A stretch of DNA of 15,406 bases from an uncultured Lachnospiraceae bacterium. Lineage in GTDB: Bacteria > Bacillota > Clostridia > Lachnospirales > Lachnospiraceae. Under the pieces are notes generated by a model. That model did no database searches and was not told where the DNA came from. It saw only the letters and a program-made list of their open reading frames with translations. The stretch spans positions 1-15,406 of the forward strand of contig CAJULA010000043.1 of assembly GCA_910587155.1 (NCBI GenBank), in the 5' to 3' direction. Positions 1-7,893 of this stretch are shown piece by piece (the first letter of the stretch is position 1; every line of letters begins with the position of its first letter). The translations under genes and the position numbers were made by a program.

Positions 1-47
1 GCCCTTTGGAGGGCTAATAGCAAACCACCAGTTGAACTGGTGGTTGC
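1..47. repeat. Two adjacent hairpins, possibly the end of an IS200/IS605-type element
   Basis: Positions 1-14 form a 5-bp stem (GCCCT/AGGGC) with a TTGG loop. Positions 23-45 form a 9-bp perfect stem (AACCACCAG/CTGGTGGTT) with a 5-base TTGAA loop. No T-run follows on either side, so a simple terminator is unlikely. Paired subterminal hairpins with GGTGG-type stems are typical of the ends of IS200/IS605 elements and related palindromic repeats. No transposase or TnpB gene lies in the window, so this would be an end or an orphan copy. The hairpins are seen directly; the family assignment is a weak inference. Confidence 0.4.
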
Positions 48-201
48 TGACTTAGTTTGCAGATACAAAATATCGTAACATACTGTGTATACTATGCTTT
101 TAAACAGCTTATGAATTATACGCTTCATCATATACGATAAAATATAGGTATTTTATACTATAATATGAACGAAAGTTTATATAGATTCTAAATCAGGAAA
201 G

Positions 202-210
202 TGATATAAT
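202..210 (+). promoter_or_regulatory. Extended -10 promoter for the parAB operon
   Basis: TGATATAAT is a perfect TGn-TATAAT extended -10 element. No good -35 box sits 16-18 bp upstream, which extended -10 promoters tolerate. The start of transcription would be near 217, giving a leader of about 40 bases to the parA start at 258. Another TATAAT at 159-164 lies in the AT-rich stretch upstream but has neither a TG extension nor a -35 box. Confidence 0.5.
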
Positions 211-257
211 GAAACAGTACATAAAAACATCAGATGAATGATTACGAAAGGAAAGCA

Positions 258-1037
258 ATGGGAAGAATCATAGCAGTTGCCAATCAGAAAGGTGGTGTAG
301 GAAAAACTACTACATCCATTAATTTATCAGCATCTTTGGCGGCAAAAGGGAAAAAAGTATTAATGATAGACAGCGATCCGCAGGGAAATGCAACAAGCGG
401 ATATGGTATTGATAAGAATGAACTTGATAATACGATATATGAGTTAATTCTTGGAGAATGTTCCATACAGGACTGTATTGTAAAAGAAATAGTTCCAGGG
501 GTGTCAGTTCTGCCTGCAAATGTTAATTTGGCTGCCGCGGAAATAGAATTAATTGGTGTAGAAAAAAAAGAATACATATTAAAAAATGAAATAGACTGGG
601 TAAAAGATTCTTATGATTTTATTATTATAGATTGTCCTCCTTCTCTTAGTATGTTGACAGTGAATGCTATGACAACAGCGGATGCTGTTTTAGTTCCGAT
701 TCAGTGCGAATATTATGCCCTGGAAGGCTTGAGTCAGTTAATTCATACTGTTAACTTGGTGAAAGAAAGACTGAATCCTCGTTTGGATATGGATGGTATT
801 GTATTTACCATGTTTGATTCCAGGACGAATCTGTCTAATCAGGTTGTTGAAAATGTTAAAAGCAACTTGGAAAAAAGTATCAATGTTTATCATACTATCA
901 TACCAAGAAATATCAGACTGGCGGAAGCTCCCAGTCATGGAGAACCTATTCAGATTTATGATCCCAGATCAGTGGGAGCTGAAAGTTATATGATGTTGGC
1001 AGATGAAGTGATTGCCGGAGCCGGAAAGGAAATATAA
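258..1037 (+). CDS. parA: ParA/Soj chromosome-partitioning ATPase
   Basis: This is a ParA-type P-loop ATPase that works with ParB in the nucleoid to segregate origins and, in Bacillus-type systems, to influence replication initiation. The 259-residue protein opens with a strand followed by the deviant Walker A KGGVGKTT (residues 11-18). The A' region (MIDSDPQGN) lies near residue 37 and Walker B (FIIIDCPP) at 121-128, as in Soj. The start at 258 is chosen over an ATG at 234. It follows AAAGGAAAG at 5-base spacing and gives the family-typical N-terminus MGRIIAVANQ; the upstream ATG has no ribosome binding site. parB begins two bases after the stop, so the two are surely cotranscribed. Length matches chromosomal Soj (about 250-260). 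No parS-like 16-mer was seen nearby. Confidence 0.95.
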   Translation: MGRIIAVANQKGGVGKTTTSINLSASLAAKGKKVLMIDSDPQGNATSGYGIDKNELDNTIYELILGECSIQDCIVKEIVPGVSVLPANVNLAAAEIELIGVEKKEYILKNEIDWVKDSYDFIIIDCPPSLSMLTVNAMTTADAVLVPIQCEYYALEGLSQLIHTVNLVKERLNPRLDMDGIVFTMFDSRTNLSNQVVENVKSNLEKSINVYHTIIPRNIRLAEAPSHGEPIQIYDPRSVGAESYMMLADEVIAGAGKEI

Positions 1038-1039
1038 AT

Positions 1040-1936
1040 ATGGCAGCAAGAGGATTAGGTAAGGGATTGGATTCCCTGATTCCAAATGCAATAGGAGAAA
1101 ACAGAAAGAAAAACGACGGAGAAAATTTACAGAAAAATACAAATGAACCGGATAAGCTGATCAAAATTACGATGATAGAACCGAACAGGGATCAGCCTAG
1201 AAAAAACTTTGATGAAGATTCTTTGCAGGAATTGGCGGATTCCATTAAACAATTCGGCCTGCTTCAGCCGATTCTTGTACAGGATAGGAAAGATCATTAT
1301 GAAATTATTGCCGGTGAGAGAAGATGGCGTGCAGCCAAAATGGCAGGTTTAAAAGAAGTGCCTGTCATTGTCAGAAATCTCACTGACCAGGAAATTGTGG
1401 AAATTTCTCTGATCGAAAATATACAGAGGGAAAATCTGAATCCTATAGAAGAGGCACAGGCATTTAAAAGACTTCTGACAGAGTTTCATTTAAAACAGGA
1501 CGAAGTAGCCGAAAGAGTTTCCAAAAGCAGAACCGCAGTTACGAATTCCATGAGGCTTCTGAAATTATGTGATGAAGTACAGCAAATGGTAATCGACGAG
1601 ATGATTTCTACCGGACATGCAAGAGCCATACTTTCTATAGAGAATCCGGAAGAACAATATGTAATTGCACAAAGGATATTTGATGAAAAACTAAGTGTCC
1701 GTGATGTGGAAAAACTGGTAAAAAACCTGGGTAAGCCAAAAGTTGAAAAGATTAAATCGGAAAAAATTCAAAGTCTGGAATATATTTATCGAGATACTGC
1801 AGCACGGATGAAGGAAATATATGGTACTAAAGTTAATATAACTGCCAAAGAAAATGGAAGTGGTAAAATTGAAATTGACTTCTTTTCTCATGAAGATTTT
1901 GACAGGCTGACAGATTTGCTGACTACATTAAGATAA
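1040..1936 (+). CDS. parB: ParB/Spo0J centromere-binding CTPase
   Basis: ParB binds parS sites, loads as a CTP-dependent sliding clamp and stimulates ParA. The 298-residue protein has the usual layout. A short N-terminal RGLGKGLDSLIP motif (residues 4-15) is the ParA-contacting segment of the family. The CTP-binding motifs GERRWRA (92-98) and ENIQREN (126-132) follow, then a helix-turn-helix at about 152-175 and a C-terminal dimerisation region. All signature residues are present. The ATG lies two bases after the parA stop, with GGAAAGGA upstream inside parA. Location directly after parA supports Soj/Spo0J rather than the Noc paralogue, which is normally a stand-alone gene. Confidence 0.95.
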   Translation: MAARGLGKGLDSLIPNAIGENRKKNDGENLQKNTNEPDKLIKITMIEPNRDQPRKNFDEDSLQELADSIKQFGLLQPILVQDRKDHYEIIAGERRWRAAKMAGLKEVPVIVRNLTDQEIVEISLIENIQRENLNPIEEAQAFKRLLTEFHLKQDEVAERVSKSRTAVTNSMRLLKLCDEVQQMVIDEMISTGHARAILSIENPEEQYVIAQRIFDEKLSVRDVEKLVKNLGKPKVEKIKSEKIQSLEYIYRDTAARMKEIYGTKVNITAKENGSGKIEIDFFSHEDFDRLTDLLTTLR

Positions 1937-1976
1937 CCTGACTGTATATAGAAGTAAATTTTTACGGAGGAGAATT

Positions 1977-2504
1977 ATGTCTAGTGCACTTTTGGATAGT
2001 ATGGGACTTGGAAACCTTGATCTTGCATATTTTCTGCTTGGAATATCAGGGTTAACAATTTTTCTGTTTTTGATTTTATTGAGTATGCTTATTGTACAAA
2101 TTAAAAAATTATCCAGACTGAATGAGCGTATAGAAAAATTCATGGGTGGAAAGGATGCAAAAAGTCTGGAAAAAGAAATCGCAGATATATTTGCCGATAA
2201 TAATTTTTTAAAAACAGCAGCGGAAAAAAATAAAAAGGATATCAGACGGTTATTTCATAATATGGAATGCACCTATCAGAAATGTGGCATTATAAAATAT
2301 GATGCGTTCAGGCAAATGGGAGGAAAAATGAGTTTTTGTCTGGCTCTGCTCGATAAGAAAAATAATGGATTTATTATTAATTCTGTTCATAGCAGTGACG
2401 GATGTTATACTTATACAAAAGAAATAAGTGCAGGAAGATGTACACTTGCTCTGGGAGAAGAAGAACAACAGGCACTAAATATTGCAATTCAGGAAAAAGA
2501 ATGA
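1977..2504 (+). CDS. DUF4446 family single-pass membrane protein
   Basis: A 175-residue protein with one strong membrane helix at about 18-42, followed by a charged, probably helical stretch (43-95) and a compact cytoplasmic domain. The segment around residues 107-150 (KYDAFRQMGG, then SFCLALLD, NGFIINSVHSSDGCYTYTKE) is the conserved core I recognise as DUF4446. The family commonly follows parB in Firmicutes, and its function is unknown. The ATG is preceded by a strong ACGGAGGAG site, 40 bases after parB. The gene nearly abuts the HD-GYP gene. The conserved position suggests a link to the segregation operon, but nothing in the sequence shows the role. Confidence 0.85.
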   Translation: MSSALLDSMGLGNLDLAYFLLGISGLTIFLFLILLSMLIVQIKKLSRLNERIEKFMGGKDAKSLEKEIADIFADNNFLKTAAEKNKKDIRRLFHNMECTYQKCGIIKYDAFRQMGGKMSFCLALLDKKNNGFIINSVHSSDGCYTYTKEISAGRCTLALGEEEQQALNIAIQEKE

Positions 2505-2517
2505 AGGTAAAAGCCTT

Positions 2518-3576
2518 ATGAAAAAGCTGGGGATATATGAAATCAAAGGTGGGGAAATATTGGCTAATCCTGTAATTACTTCAGGATATCAGATTTTATT
2601 ATCGGAAGGTACAGTTTTGCAAAAGGAGTATGTCCAAAATCTGAATGATCTTGGAATCAGAGAAGTATATGTATGGGAGGAAAAAGAGAGGGGAGACAGT
2701 AGTGAGAAAACGAATAAAAGTCATGAACTGGCAGTAAAATGCAGGAAAGAAATCAGAAATGTATTAGAAAATCATATTTATCAGGATAACAGGGATTTGC
2801 ATAAATTAAAAGAAACAGCCGCAATTATTATAGAAGATCTTTTAAACGAAGAGAATATTACAGAGAAAATGTTGGAAATGAAAGAGCGGACGGCCGATAT
2901 TTATGAACATTCTCTGAGCTGCTGTATGTTGTCTATCATCCTTAGTTTGAAACTGAATTTCAAACCCGATGTGATTCATTCGATCGGTATTGGATGTCTG
3001 TTGCATGATATGGGTTTGCGTTACATTTCTGCAAAATATAATAACATTGATCTTGAAAGTATGCCTGAAAATCAAAAATCAGAATATAAGAAACATACTG
3101 TTTATGGATATTCCTCTATTGAAAATGAAAACTGGTTATCAGATATCAGTAAGGATATCATCCTTTATCATCATGAAAGACTGGATGGGACAGGTTATCC
3201 TTTTCACAGAAAAAGGGCTACAAAAGAAATCAGTGTTATCAGTATCTGTGATACTTTTGATGAAATGATATGTGGTATTGGATGCAGACAAAAGAAAGTT
3301 TACAGAGCGATAGAATATTTAAAATCCAATAAAAATACGAAATTTGACAGCAAAATTGTGGATGAATTTTTAAAAATTATCGTTGTCTATCCAATTGGAA
3401 GTTATGTATTGACAAATACCGGTGAAATTGGTATGGTTGTCAGGCAGAATGATAAATTTCCGGAACGTCCGGTTCTCCGTATCATAAAAGATGACGGAAA
3501 ATCAATTTATCAGGGAATCACAGTGGACTTATTGAAAGAAAATTCAGTATTTATTGAAGATATAATCAATGAATAG
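2518..3576 (+). CDS. HD-GYP domain protein, probable cyclic-di-nucleotide phosphodiesterase
   Basis: A 352-residue soluble protein. HD-GYP proteins hydrolyse c-di-GMP (some act on cGAMP) at a multinuclear metal centre. Visible residues are H131 (EHSLSCC), the HD pair at 163-164 (LLHDMG), H193, HH at 218-219 and the GYP segment DGTGYP at 223-228, plus a downstream Asp (SICDTFDEM). The usual Lys after HDxG is Leu here, so activity should not be assumed. An N-terminal domain (about 1-120) and a C-terminal beta-rich domain (290-352, with TNTGEIGMVV) match the layout of many clostridial HD-GYP proteins. The ATG at 2518 is chosen because AAGG lies about 10 bases upstream, just after the DUF4446 stop. 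A TTG at 2482 would overlap DUF4446 by 23 bases. It is probably cotranscribed with parAB. Confidence 0.85.
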   Translation: MKKLGIYEIKGGEILANPVITSGYQILLSEGTVLQKEYVQNLNDLGIREVYVWEEKERGDSSEKTNKSHELAVKCRKEIRNVLENHIYQDNRDLHKLKETAAIIIEDLLNEENITEKMLEMKERTADIYEHSLSCCMLSIILSLKLNFKPDVIHSIGIGCLLHDMGLRYISAKYNNIDLESMPENQKSEYKKHTVYGYSSIENENWLSDISKDIILYHHERLDGTGYPFHRKRATKEISVISICDTFDEMICGIGCRQKKVYRAIEYLKSNKNTKFDSKIVDEFLKIIVVYPIGSYVLTNTGEIGMVVRQNDKFPERPVLRIIKDDGKSIYQGITVDLLKENSVFIEDIINE

Positions 3577-3594
3577 GAAAGGGTGTTTAATTTT

Positions 3595-4872
3595 ATGATT
3601 GATATTAAATTTTTACGGGAGAATCCTCAGGCTGTAAAAGAGAATATAAAAAAGAAATTTCAGGATGAGAAGATTGCACTTGTGGATGAAGTGATTCTTC
3701 TGGATGCAGAGAGCAGAAAAACGCAGCAGGAAGCAGATGACCTTCGTGCCGACAGGAACAGAATTTCAAAAGAAATCGGAAAACTGATGGGACAGGGAAA
3801 GAAAGAAGAAGCAGAAGAAAAGAAAGCGGAAGTGGCTGCAGGAGCTGCCCGCCTGGCTGTTCTGGAAGAAAAAGAAAAAGAACTGAATGAAAAGATTACG
3901 AAGATCATGATGACGATTCCGAATATGATTGATCCGAGTGTTCCTATTGGAAAAAATGATACGGAAAACGTGGAAGTTACCAGATATGGAGAGCCGTTTG
4001 TCCCTGCATTTGAGATACCTTATCATACGGAAATTATGGAACGGGTAAACGGTATTGATCTGGACAGTGCCAGAAAAGTAGCCGGTAATGGGTTTTATTA
4101 TTTGATGGGAGATATTGCACGCCTTCATTCCGCAGTGATTTCCTATGCCAGAGATTTTATGATAGGAAGAGGGTTTACTTACTGTGTTCCTCCTTTTATG
4201 ATCCGCAGTGATGTAGTGACAGGTGTTATGAGTTTTGCGGAGATGGACGCCATGATGTATAAAATCGAAGGGGAGGATTTATACTTAATTGGTACGAGTG
4301 AGCATTCCATGATCGGTAAATTTATTGATACAATTATACCCGAAGAGGAGCTTCCCAAAACACTTACCAGTTATTCCCCATGTTTCAGAAAAGAAAAAGG
4401 CGCCCATGGTCTGGAAGAACGCGGCGTATACAGGATTCATCAATTTGAAAAACAGGAAATGATTGTCGTATGCAAACCGGAAGAATCTCCTGTCTGGTTT
4501 GAAAAACTATGGCAGAATACAGTTGATCTCTTCCGTTCGCTGGATATTCCTGTAAGGACATTGGAATGCTGCTCCGGTGATCTGGCAGATCTGAAAGTAA
4601 AATCTTTTGATGTGGAAGCATGGTCTCCCCGTCAGAAAAAATATTTTGAGGTAGGGAGCTGTTCTAATCTGGGTGATGCACAGGCCAGAAGATTAAAAAT
4701 TCGGGTAAGCGGAGAAAAAGGAAAATACTTTGCGCATACATTAAATAATACGGTGGTTGCTCCTCCCAGAATGTTGATTGCATTTCTTGAGAATAATCTG
4801 CAGGCAGACGGTTCCATCAAAATCCCTCAGGTGCTACAGCCTTATATGGGTGGTCAGAAGATAATCAAGTAA
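3595..4872 (+). CDS. serS: Seryl-tRNA synthetase, archaeal-like variant
   Basis: Class II aminoacyl-tRNA synthetase that charges tRNA-Ser in the cytoplasm. The 425-residue protein has the N-terminal long helical arm (residues about 24-105, highly charged) that contacts the tRNA. The catalytic domain has motif 2 (FRKEKG at 264-269, then RIHQFEKQE at 280-288) and motif 3 (NNTVVAPPR at 384-392 followed by FLENN). The substrate loop reads GTSEHSM (233-239) where common bacterial enzymes have a TAEVPL-type sequence, and motif 3 departs from the bacterial NGSGLAVGR form. By memory it looks closer to Pyrococcus-type SerRS. The ATG at 3595 gives the family N-terminus MIDIKFLREN; the GTG at 3583 overlaps the AGGAAAGGG ribosome site. 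The gene starts 19 bases after the HD-GYP stop. Confidence 0.93.
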   Translation: MIDIKFLRENPQAVKENIKKKFQDEKIALVDEVILLDAESRKTQQEADDLRADRNRISKEIGKLMGQGKKEEAEEKKAEVAAGAARLAVLEEKEKELNEKITKIMMTIPNMIDPSVPIGKNDTENVEVTRYGEPFVPAFEIPYHTEIMERVNGIDLDSARKVAGNGFYYLMGDIARLHSAVISYARDFMIGRGFTYCVPPFMIRSDVVTGVMSFAEMDAMMYKIEGEDLYLIGTSEHSMIGKFIDTIIPEEELPKTLTSYSPCFRKEKGAHGLEERGVYRIHQFEKQEMIVVCKPEESPVWFEKLWQNTVDLFRSLDIPVRTLECCSGDLADLKVKSFDVEAWSPRQKKYFEVGSCSNLGDAQARRLKIRVSGEKGKYFAHTLNNTVVAPPRMLIAFLENNLQADGSIKIPQVLQPYMGGQKIIK

Positions 4873-4998
4873 TAGACAGATAATGCTTTTGGCGTTGACG
4901 ATAAAAGAACAAATCAATGACTCAAAGTTTTATGGGAAAACAGAAAGGGATCGCCGTTTATACAATAGGGTGAAGCAGACAGAAACGAGGTGAATTTC

Positions 4999-5895
4999 TT
5001 GCATAAATATTTGCGTGCCATAGGATTTGGACAGATTAAAAACCGTAAGCAACTGCAGATTTTACTGACAGACTGTATTCGTACGGCAAACTACAGAGAT
5101 TATTTTTCTTTCTCCAGCGAAGGGGATTTTATCTTTGTGGAATGCTGCAAGGAATTTGCCGAAGGAATGGGAATTGCGGTCAGAGGTGAATTCGATGAAA
5201 ATAATAATTATATCTATGATTATTATTTTCCATATTTGAGAGGAAATTATATCAGCTCGGAAGAGGATATTTCCATAGAGCGGCATGCGGAAAAGGAATC
5301 CTATGCGGGTATTTGCGATGACCTGCGACTGGGAGTTTCTCTTATCTTTTATTTTCAGAATGTCATTTCCTATCTGAAATATAAAGAAAATAATCAACTA
5401 CCGGTTCGAGGGACTTCTCTGAGTCTTTCCGCACTTTCCTGTCAGGGAACCGTTCTGATGCCAATCATTAAAAATGAAAAGCAGAAGAAAAAAGTAAGAC
5501 AGGTTTCCAAAAACAGAAATCATCTTATTGCTGCTGCCCGCAATGGGGATGAAGAGGCGATTGAAAATCTTACGCTGGAAGATATGGATACCTATACTAC
5601 CATTTCAAAAAAAATCAGAAAAGAGGATGTGTTCAGTATCGTGGATACCTGCTTCATGCCCTATGGTGTGGAGTGTGATCAGTATTCCATCCTTGGTGAA
5701 ATCGTGGAATGTCAAAAAGTACAGAATGAACTGACAGGTGAAAATGTCTATCATATGGTTATTAACTGCAATGATCTGATTTTTAATCTATGTATTAATG
5801 AAGAGGATCTTTTAGGTGAACCGGAGATGGGAAGACGCTTTAAAGGAATCATTTGGATGCAGGGATATATCAACTTTCCGGATACAGTGTCATAA
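4999..5895 (+). CDS. DUF3881 family protein, function unknown
   Basis: A 298-residue protein without membrane segments or signal peptide. The opening MHKYLRAIGF is what I associate with DUF3881, a family found largely in Lachnospiraceae. A basic linker near 155-170 (many Lys) separates two halves; the C-terminal half contains ILGEIVECQ and a hydrophobic, acidic end. No catalytic motif is apparent. The start is taken as TTG at 4999 because CGAGGTG ends 6 bases upstream and the protein then begins with the family N-terminus. A GTG at 4990 lies inside that ribosome site. The gap to serS is about 125 bases without a clear terminator, so cotranscription with serS remains possible. A hairpin follows the stop. 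Confidence 0.65.
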   Translation: MHKYLRAIGFGQIKNRKQLQILLTDCIRTANYRDYFSFSSEGDFIFVECCKEFAEGMGIAVRGEFDENNNYIYDYYFPYLRGNYISSEEDISIERHAEKESYAGICDDLRLGVSLIFYFQNVISYLKYKENNQLPVRGTSLSLSALSCQGTVLMPIIKNEKQKKKVRQVSKNRNHLIAAARNGDEEAIENLTLEDMDTYTTISKKIRKEDVFSIVDTCFMPYGVECDQYSILGEIVECQKVQNELTGENVYHMVINCNDLIFNLCINEEDLLGEPEMGRRFKGIIWMQGYINFPDTVS

Positions 5896-5900
5896 AACAT

Positions 5901-5938
5901 AACCGTCCGGTCTATGTAACCATGCAGACAGGACGGTT
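5901..5938 (+). terminator. Probable terminator after the DUF3881 gene
   Basis: AACCGTCC (5901-5908) pairs perfectly with GGACGGTT (5931-5938). An inner GTCT/AGAC pairing (5910-5913 with 5926-5929) can lengthen the stem. Only a short broken T-run (TTTGTCT) follows, so termination may be partial. It sits 5 bases after the stop codon and closes the parA-to-DUF3881 block. Confidence 0.55.
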
Positions 5939-5992
5939 TGTCTCCATTATTATTGGTCCGCTAAAATTTTAAGAGAACCTGTCATTGTACTC

Positions 5993-6021
5993 TTGCTATT
6001 ATTTTGTGTTTATGTTACACT
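5993..6021 (+). promoter_or_regulatory. Promoter of tRNA-Arg
   Basis: TTGCTA (5993-5998) and TACACT (6016-6021) are separated by 17 bp, and TGT precedes the -10 to form an extended -10. Transcription would begin near 6028, about 60 bases before the mature tRNA. A small hairpin (CTGACG 6038-6043 with CGTCAG 6049-6054) lies in the leader that RNase P would remove. Confidence 0.65.
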
Positions 6022-6088
6022 GTCTAAGTGAGTATCGCTGACGTAAATCGTCAGTTTGATCAGATTTTATAAATTTTATGTTGTTTAA

Positions 6089-6162
<74 letters not shown>

Positions 6163-6165
6163 TTT

Positions 6166-6199
6166 AAATGCCGTAACTTCAAGGGTTGCGGCATTTTTG
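6166..6199 (+). terminator. Intrinsic terminator of tRNA-Arg, overlapping the end of truncated tadC
   Basis: A 12-bp stem (6166-6177 with 6185-6196, one G-T pair) encloses a 7-base loop and runs into TTTTT on the + strand, just after the tRNA. The stop codon of the tadC frame on the opposite strand lies in the loop (6179-6181). A conserved protein end is unlikely to coincide with a terminator by design, so this supports fusion of tadC to pre-existing chromosomal sequence. Confidence 0.8.
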
Positions 6200-6961
6200 T
6201 TCCTTCAGGGATTTAGGTATAACCTCCTTATAAATTTGCTGTGTAATGGAGATCATCTTAAAGTACATCCGCTGGTCGTCCCCGCGCAGGACACCCACCA
6301 GGCCCCGTACCACATCCCAGAGCATGGGTCTTCCGATACGGGTCTCAAAGCGGATCAGGGCGTTTTCATAGTTGCCGGTCTTCATGTCCGCAATGGTCTG
6401 GTCCAGCTCCGCCCCGAAGTCCCGGCCTGCCACTCTGCGGTAAGAGGTGAGTATCTTCAGCACATCCCGGTCATTTTCCAGGTTCTGCCCGATAGTCAGG
6501 GCAAAGCGGGGAATCTCCGCCTCGATGAGCCTGCGTCTCTTTTTTACAAAATCAAAAGCCGCATAATAGGTTGAGAACCAGAGCGCCACGGCAGTGCCGA
6601 TCGGGACCGGCACAAACAGCGGCATCAGGAACGCCATGGGGAGGGCGCAAAGCCCTACGGCCCCGGCAGTTACCCAGGCCCTGGCCGTGTATACTTCCGG
6701 TGTCAGTTCCAGCCCGGCGATGGTAAGGGCCGCCTGCAGCTTGTTCCGTTTCAGCCGGTCCAGGCGCAGGTAAGGGGCAAACAGCTTTGCGACTTTGGTG
6801 ATATACACATCCAGGAGCTGTTCGTTTTTGGCGCCCTTTTGTTTCTTTGCCAGCATCATCATCTTGGATGTCCTGCTGGTGGGGATGTCCGCAAAGGCCG
6901 AGGACAGGTTATAGGTGGCAAAGCCAAAAAAGATAATGGCGATCAGTGCTAACAGGGTCAT
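6179..6961 (-). pseudogene. tadC: TadC, type II/IV secretion platform protein, C-terminally truncated
   Basis: TadC and TadB form the inner-membrane platform that the TadA ATPase drives in Tad pilus assembly. The 260-residue frame has an N-terminal membrane helix (2-20), a hydrophobic region (about 93-130) and most of a T2SF domain (about 140-246, including EIPRFALTIGQ and a Gly-Arg-rich end near IGRPMLWDVV). The one or two membrane helices that normally follow the T2SF domain are missing; neighbouring TadB still has them. After about residue 246 (near 6224) the frame turns AT-rich and ends in the tRNA terminator. The ATG overlaps the tadB stop (ATGA) and follows GGAGGTG at 7 bases. I infer deletion of the 3' end at the junction with the chromosome; a naturally short form cannot be excluded. 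Confidence 0.75.
6200..6240. other. Junction between AT-rich chromosome and GC-rich Tad locus
   Basis: Sequence to the left is AT-rich with GAA/AAA-rich codons. From about 6240 onward G and C dominate and third codon positions are mostly G or C. The change falls within a few tens of bases of the tRNA 3' end and inside the last codons of tadC. No copy of the tRNA 3' end was found elsewhere in the window, so the far attachment site, if there is one, lies beyond it. The exact breakpoint is an estimate. Confidence 0.55.
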
Positions 6962-7890
6962 GTTCCGTCACCTCCGTATTCGATGGGCCTGCTCAGCTTC
7001 ATGATCTGCGTGAAGGCAAACAGGATGATGCCCGCACAGATGGCCAGGGCAATCTTTCCCGGCGTGGTGTAGATCAGGGTATGGAACCAGTCTTTGTTCA
7101 GGAAATACAGCAGGGGCACATTGGCGATCACCAGGAACATCATGGTAATGGCTTCACGCCGGGGGCCCTGCATCATGGCTTCCAGCTCCGACTGCACCAC
7201 ACGGACATCGGAGAATTTCTGCACAATGGTGGGCAGCGTATTCTTCATGGAACGGTCCGACTGGCACTGGATCAGGATATTGGCCCACTCGTGGAATACC
7301 CGGTTGGGTATCTTCATCTTCAAAGAGTTGATGGCGCTGGTCATGTTGGCGTTGATCAGTTCGCTCTCATATACAAATGCCTAGAAGTTGGCTTTTATTG
7401 GTTCATTGATGTAAGGCAGGTTTTCCCTTACGGAGCGCAGCAGGTCCTCCGTCCGCAGGTAGGACGTGGTGATGATGGAGATGGCGGTCTCCAGCTCCTC
7501 GTTCAGATGCTTCTTGTAGCTGGCCGCCGTGCTGCGCAGATACCATATGGGCACCAGGGAAAAGCTTATGCCTAAAATGGGGACCAGGTACACGTTGCCG
7601 ATCAGCAGCGCCAGCACCGCCCCTACCGCAAAAAGGATCAGGGTCAGCCGGGTGACTGCCTCATAGCGGTCAGCCCGCCCGGTGTCCTTTAAGATCTGCC
7701 GGATCTCTTAGTCCTGGTTGAAAAACCCCCTGGCCGGCGTCCCCATGAGCACGTTCAGCTCATCCGACAGGGTGGCGGTCTTTCTGCCGGTGTTGAAGAT
7801 AACGTCCGTAAAGTCCCGCGGCCGCACCTGGAAGAGAGCCAGAAGCCCGGCGCTCAGCAGGGTAAAACAGATAAGATAGATCCAGTGCAA
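6958..7890 (-). pseudogene. tadB: TadB, pilus platform protein, interrupted by two in-frame stops
   Basis: Reading from TTG at 7890 gives one continuous frame of 310 codons apart from TAA at codon 61 (7708-7710) and TAG at codon 170 (7381-7383). The flanking sequence continues without frame change (NQD-stop-EIRQ and KANF-stop-AFVYE). The frame holds an N-terminal membrane helix, a second hydrophobic pair (about 92-115), a T2SF domain and two C-terminal helices (EAITMMFLVIANVPLLYFL and the IALAICAGIILFAF segment), the TadB layout. TTG is chosen because AAAGGAGGTG lies about 6 bases upstream, overlapping the tadA stop. The frame ends in ATGA shared with tadC. Both stops are one C-to-T change from a Gln codon. 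As written it cannot make a full protein without readthrough. Confidence 0.85.
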
Positions 7891-7893
7891 TGC

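Noticed and set aside
1..5000. parS site near parAB
   Set aside because: No sequence close to TGTTTCACGTGAAACA was seen by eye on either strand; a computed search could still find a degenerate one.
6946..7575. Long + strand open frame of 209 codons opposite tadB/tadC
   Set aside because: It lies antisense to recognisable TadB/TadC sequence in GC-rich DNA, has no ribosome site and a composition (many Gly, His, Gln) typical of shadow frames.
6958..7890. Stop codons read as Gln under an alternative genetic code
   Set aside because: TAA ends parA and TAG ends the secreted-protein gene, both at normal protein ends, so general reassignment does not fit.
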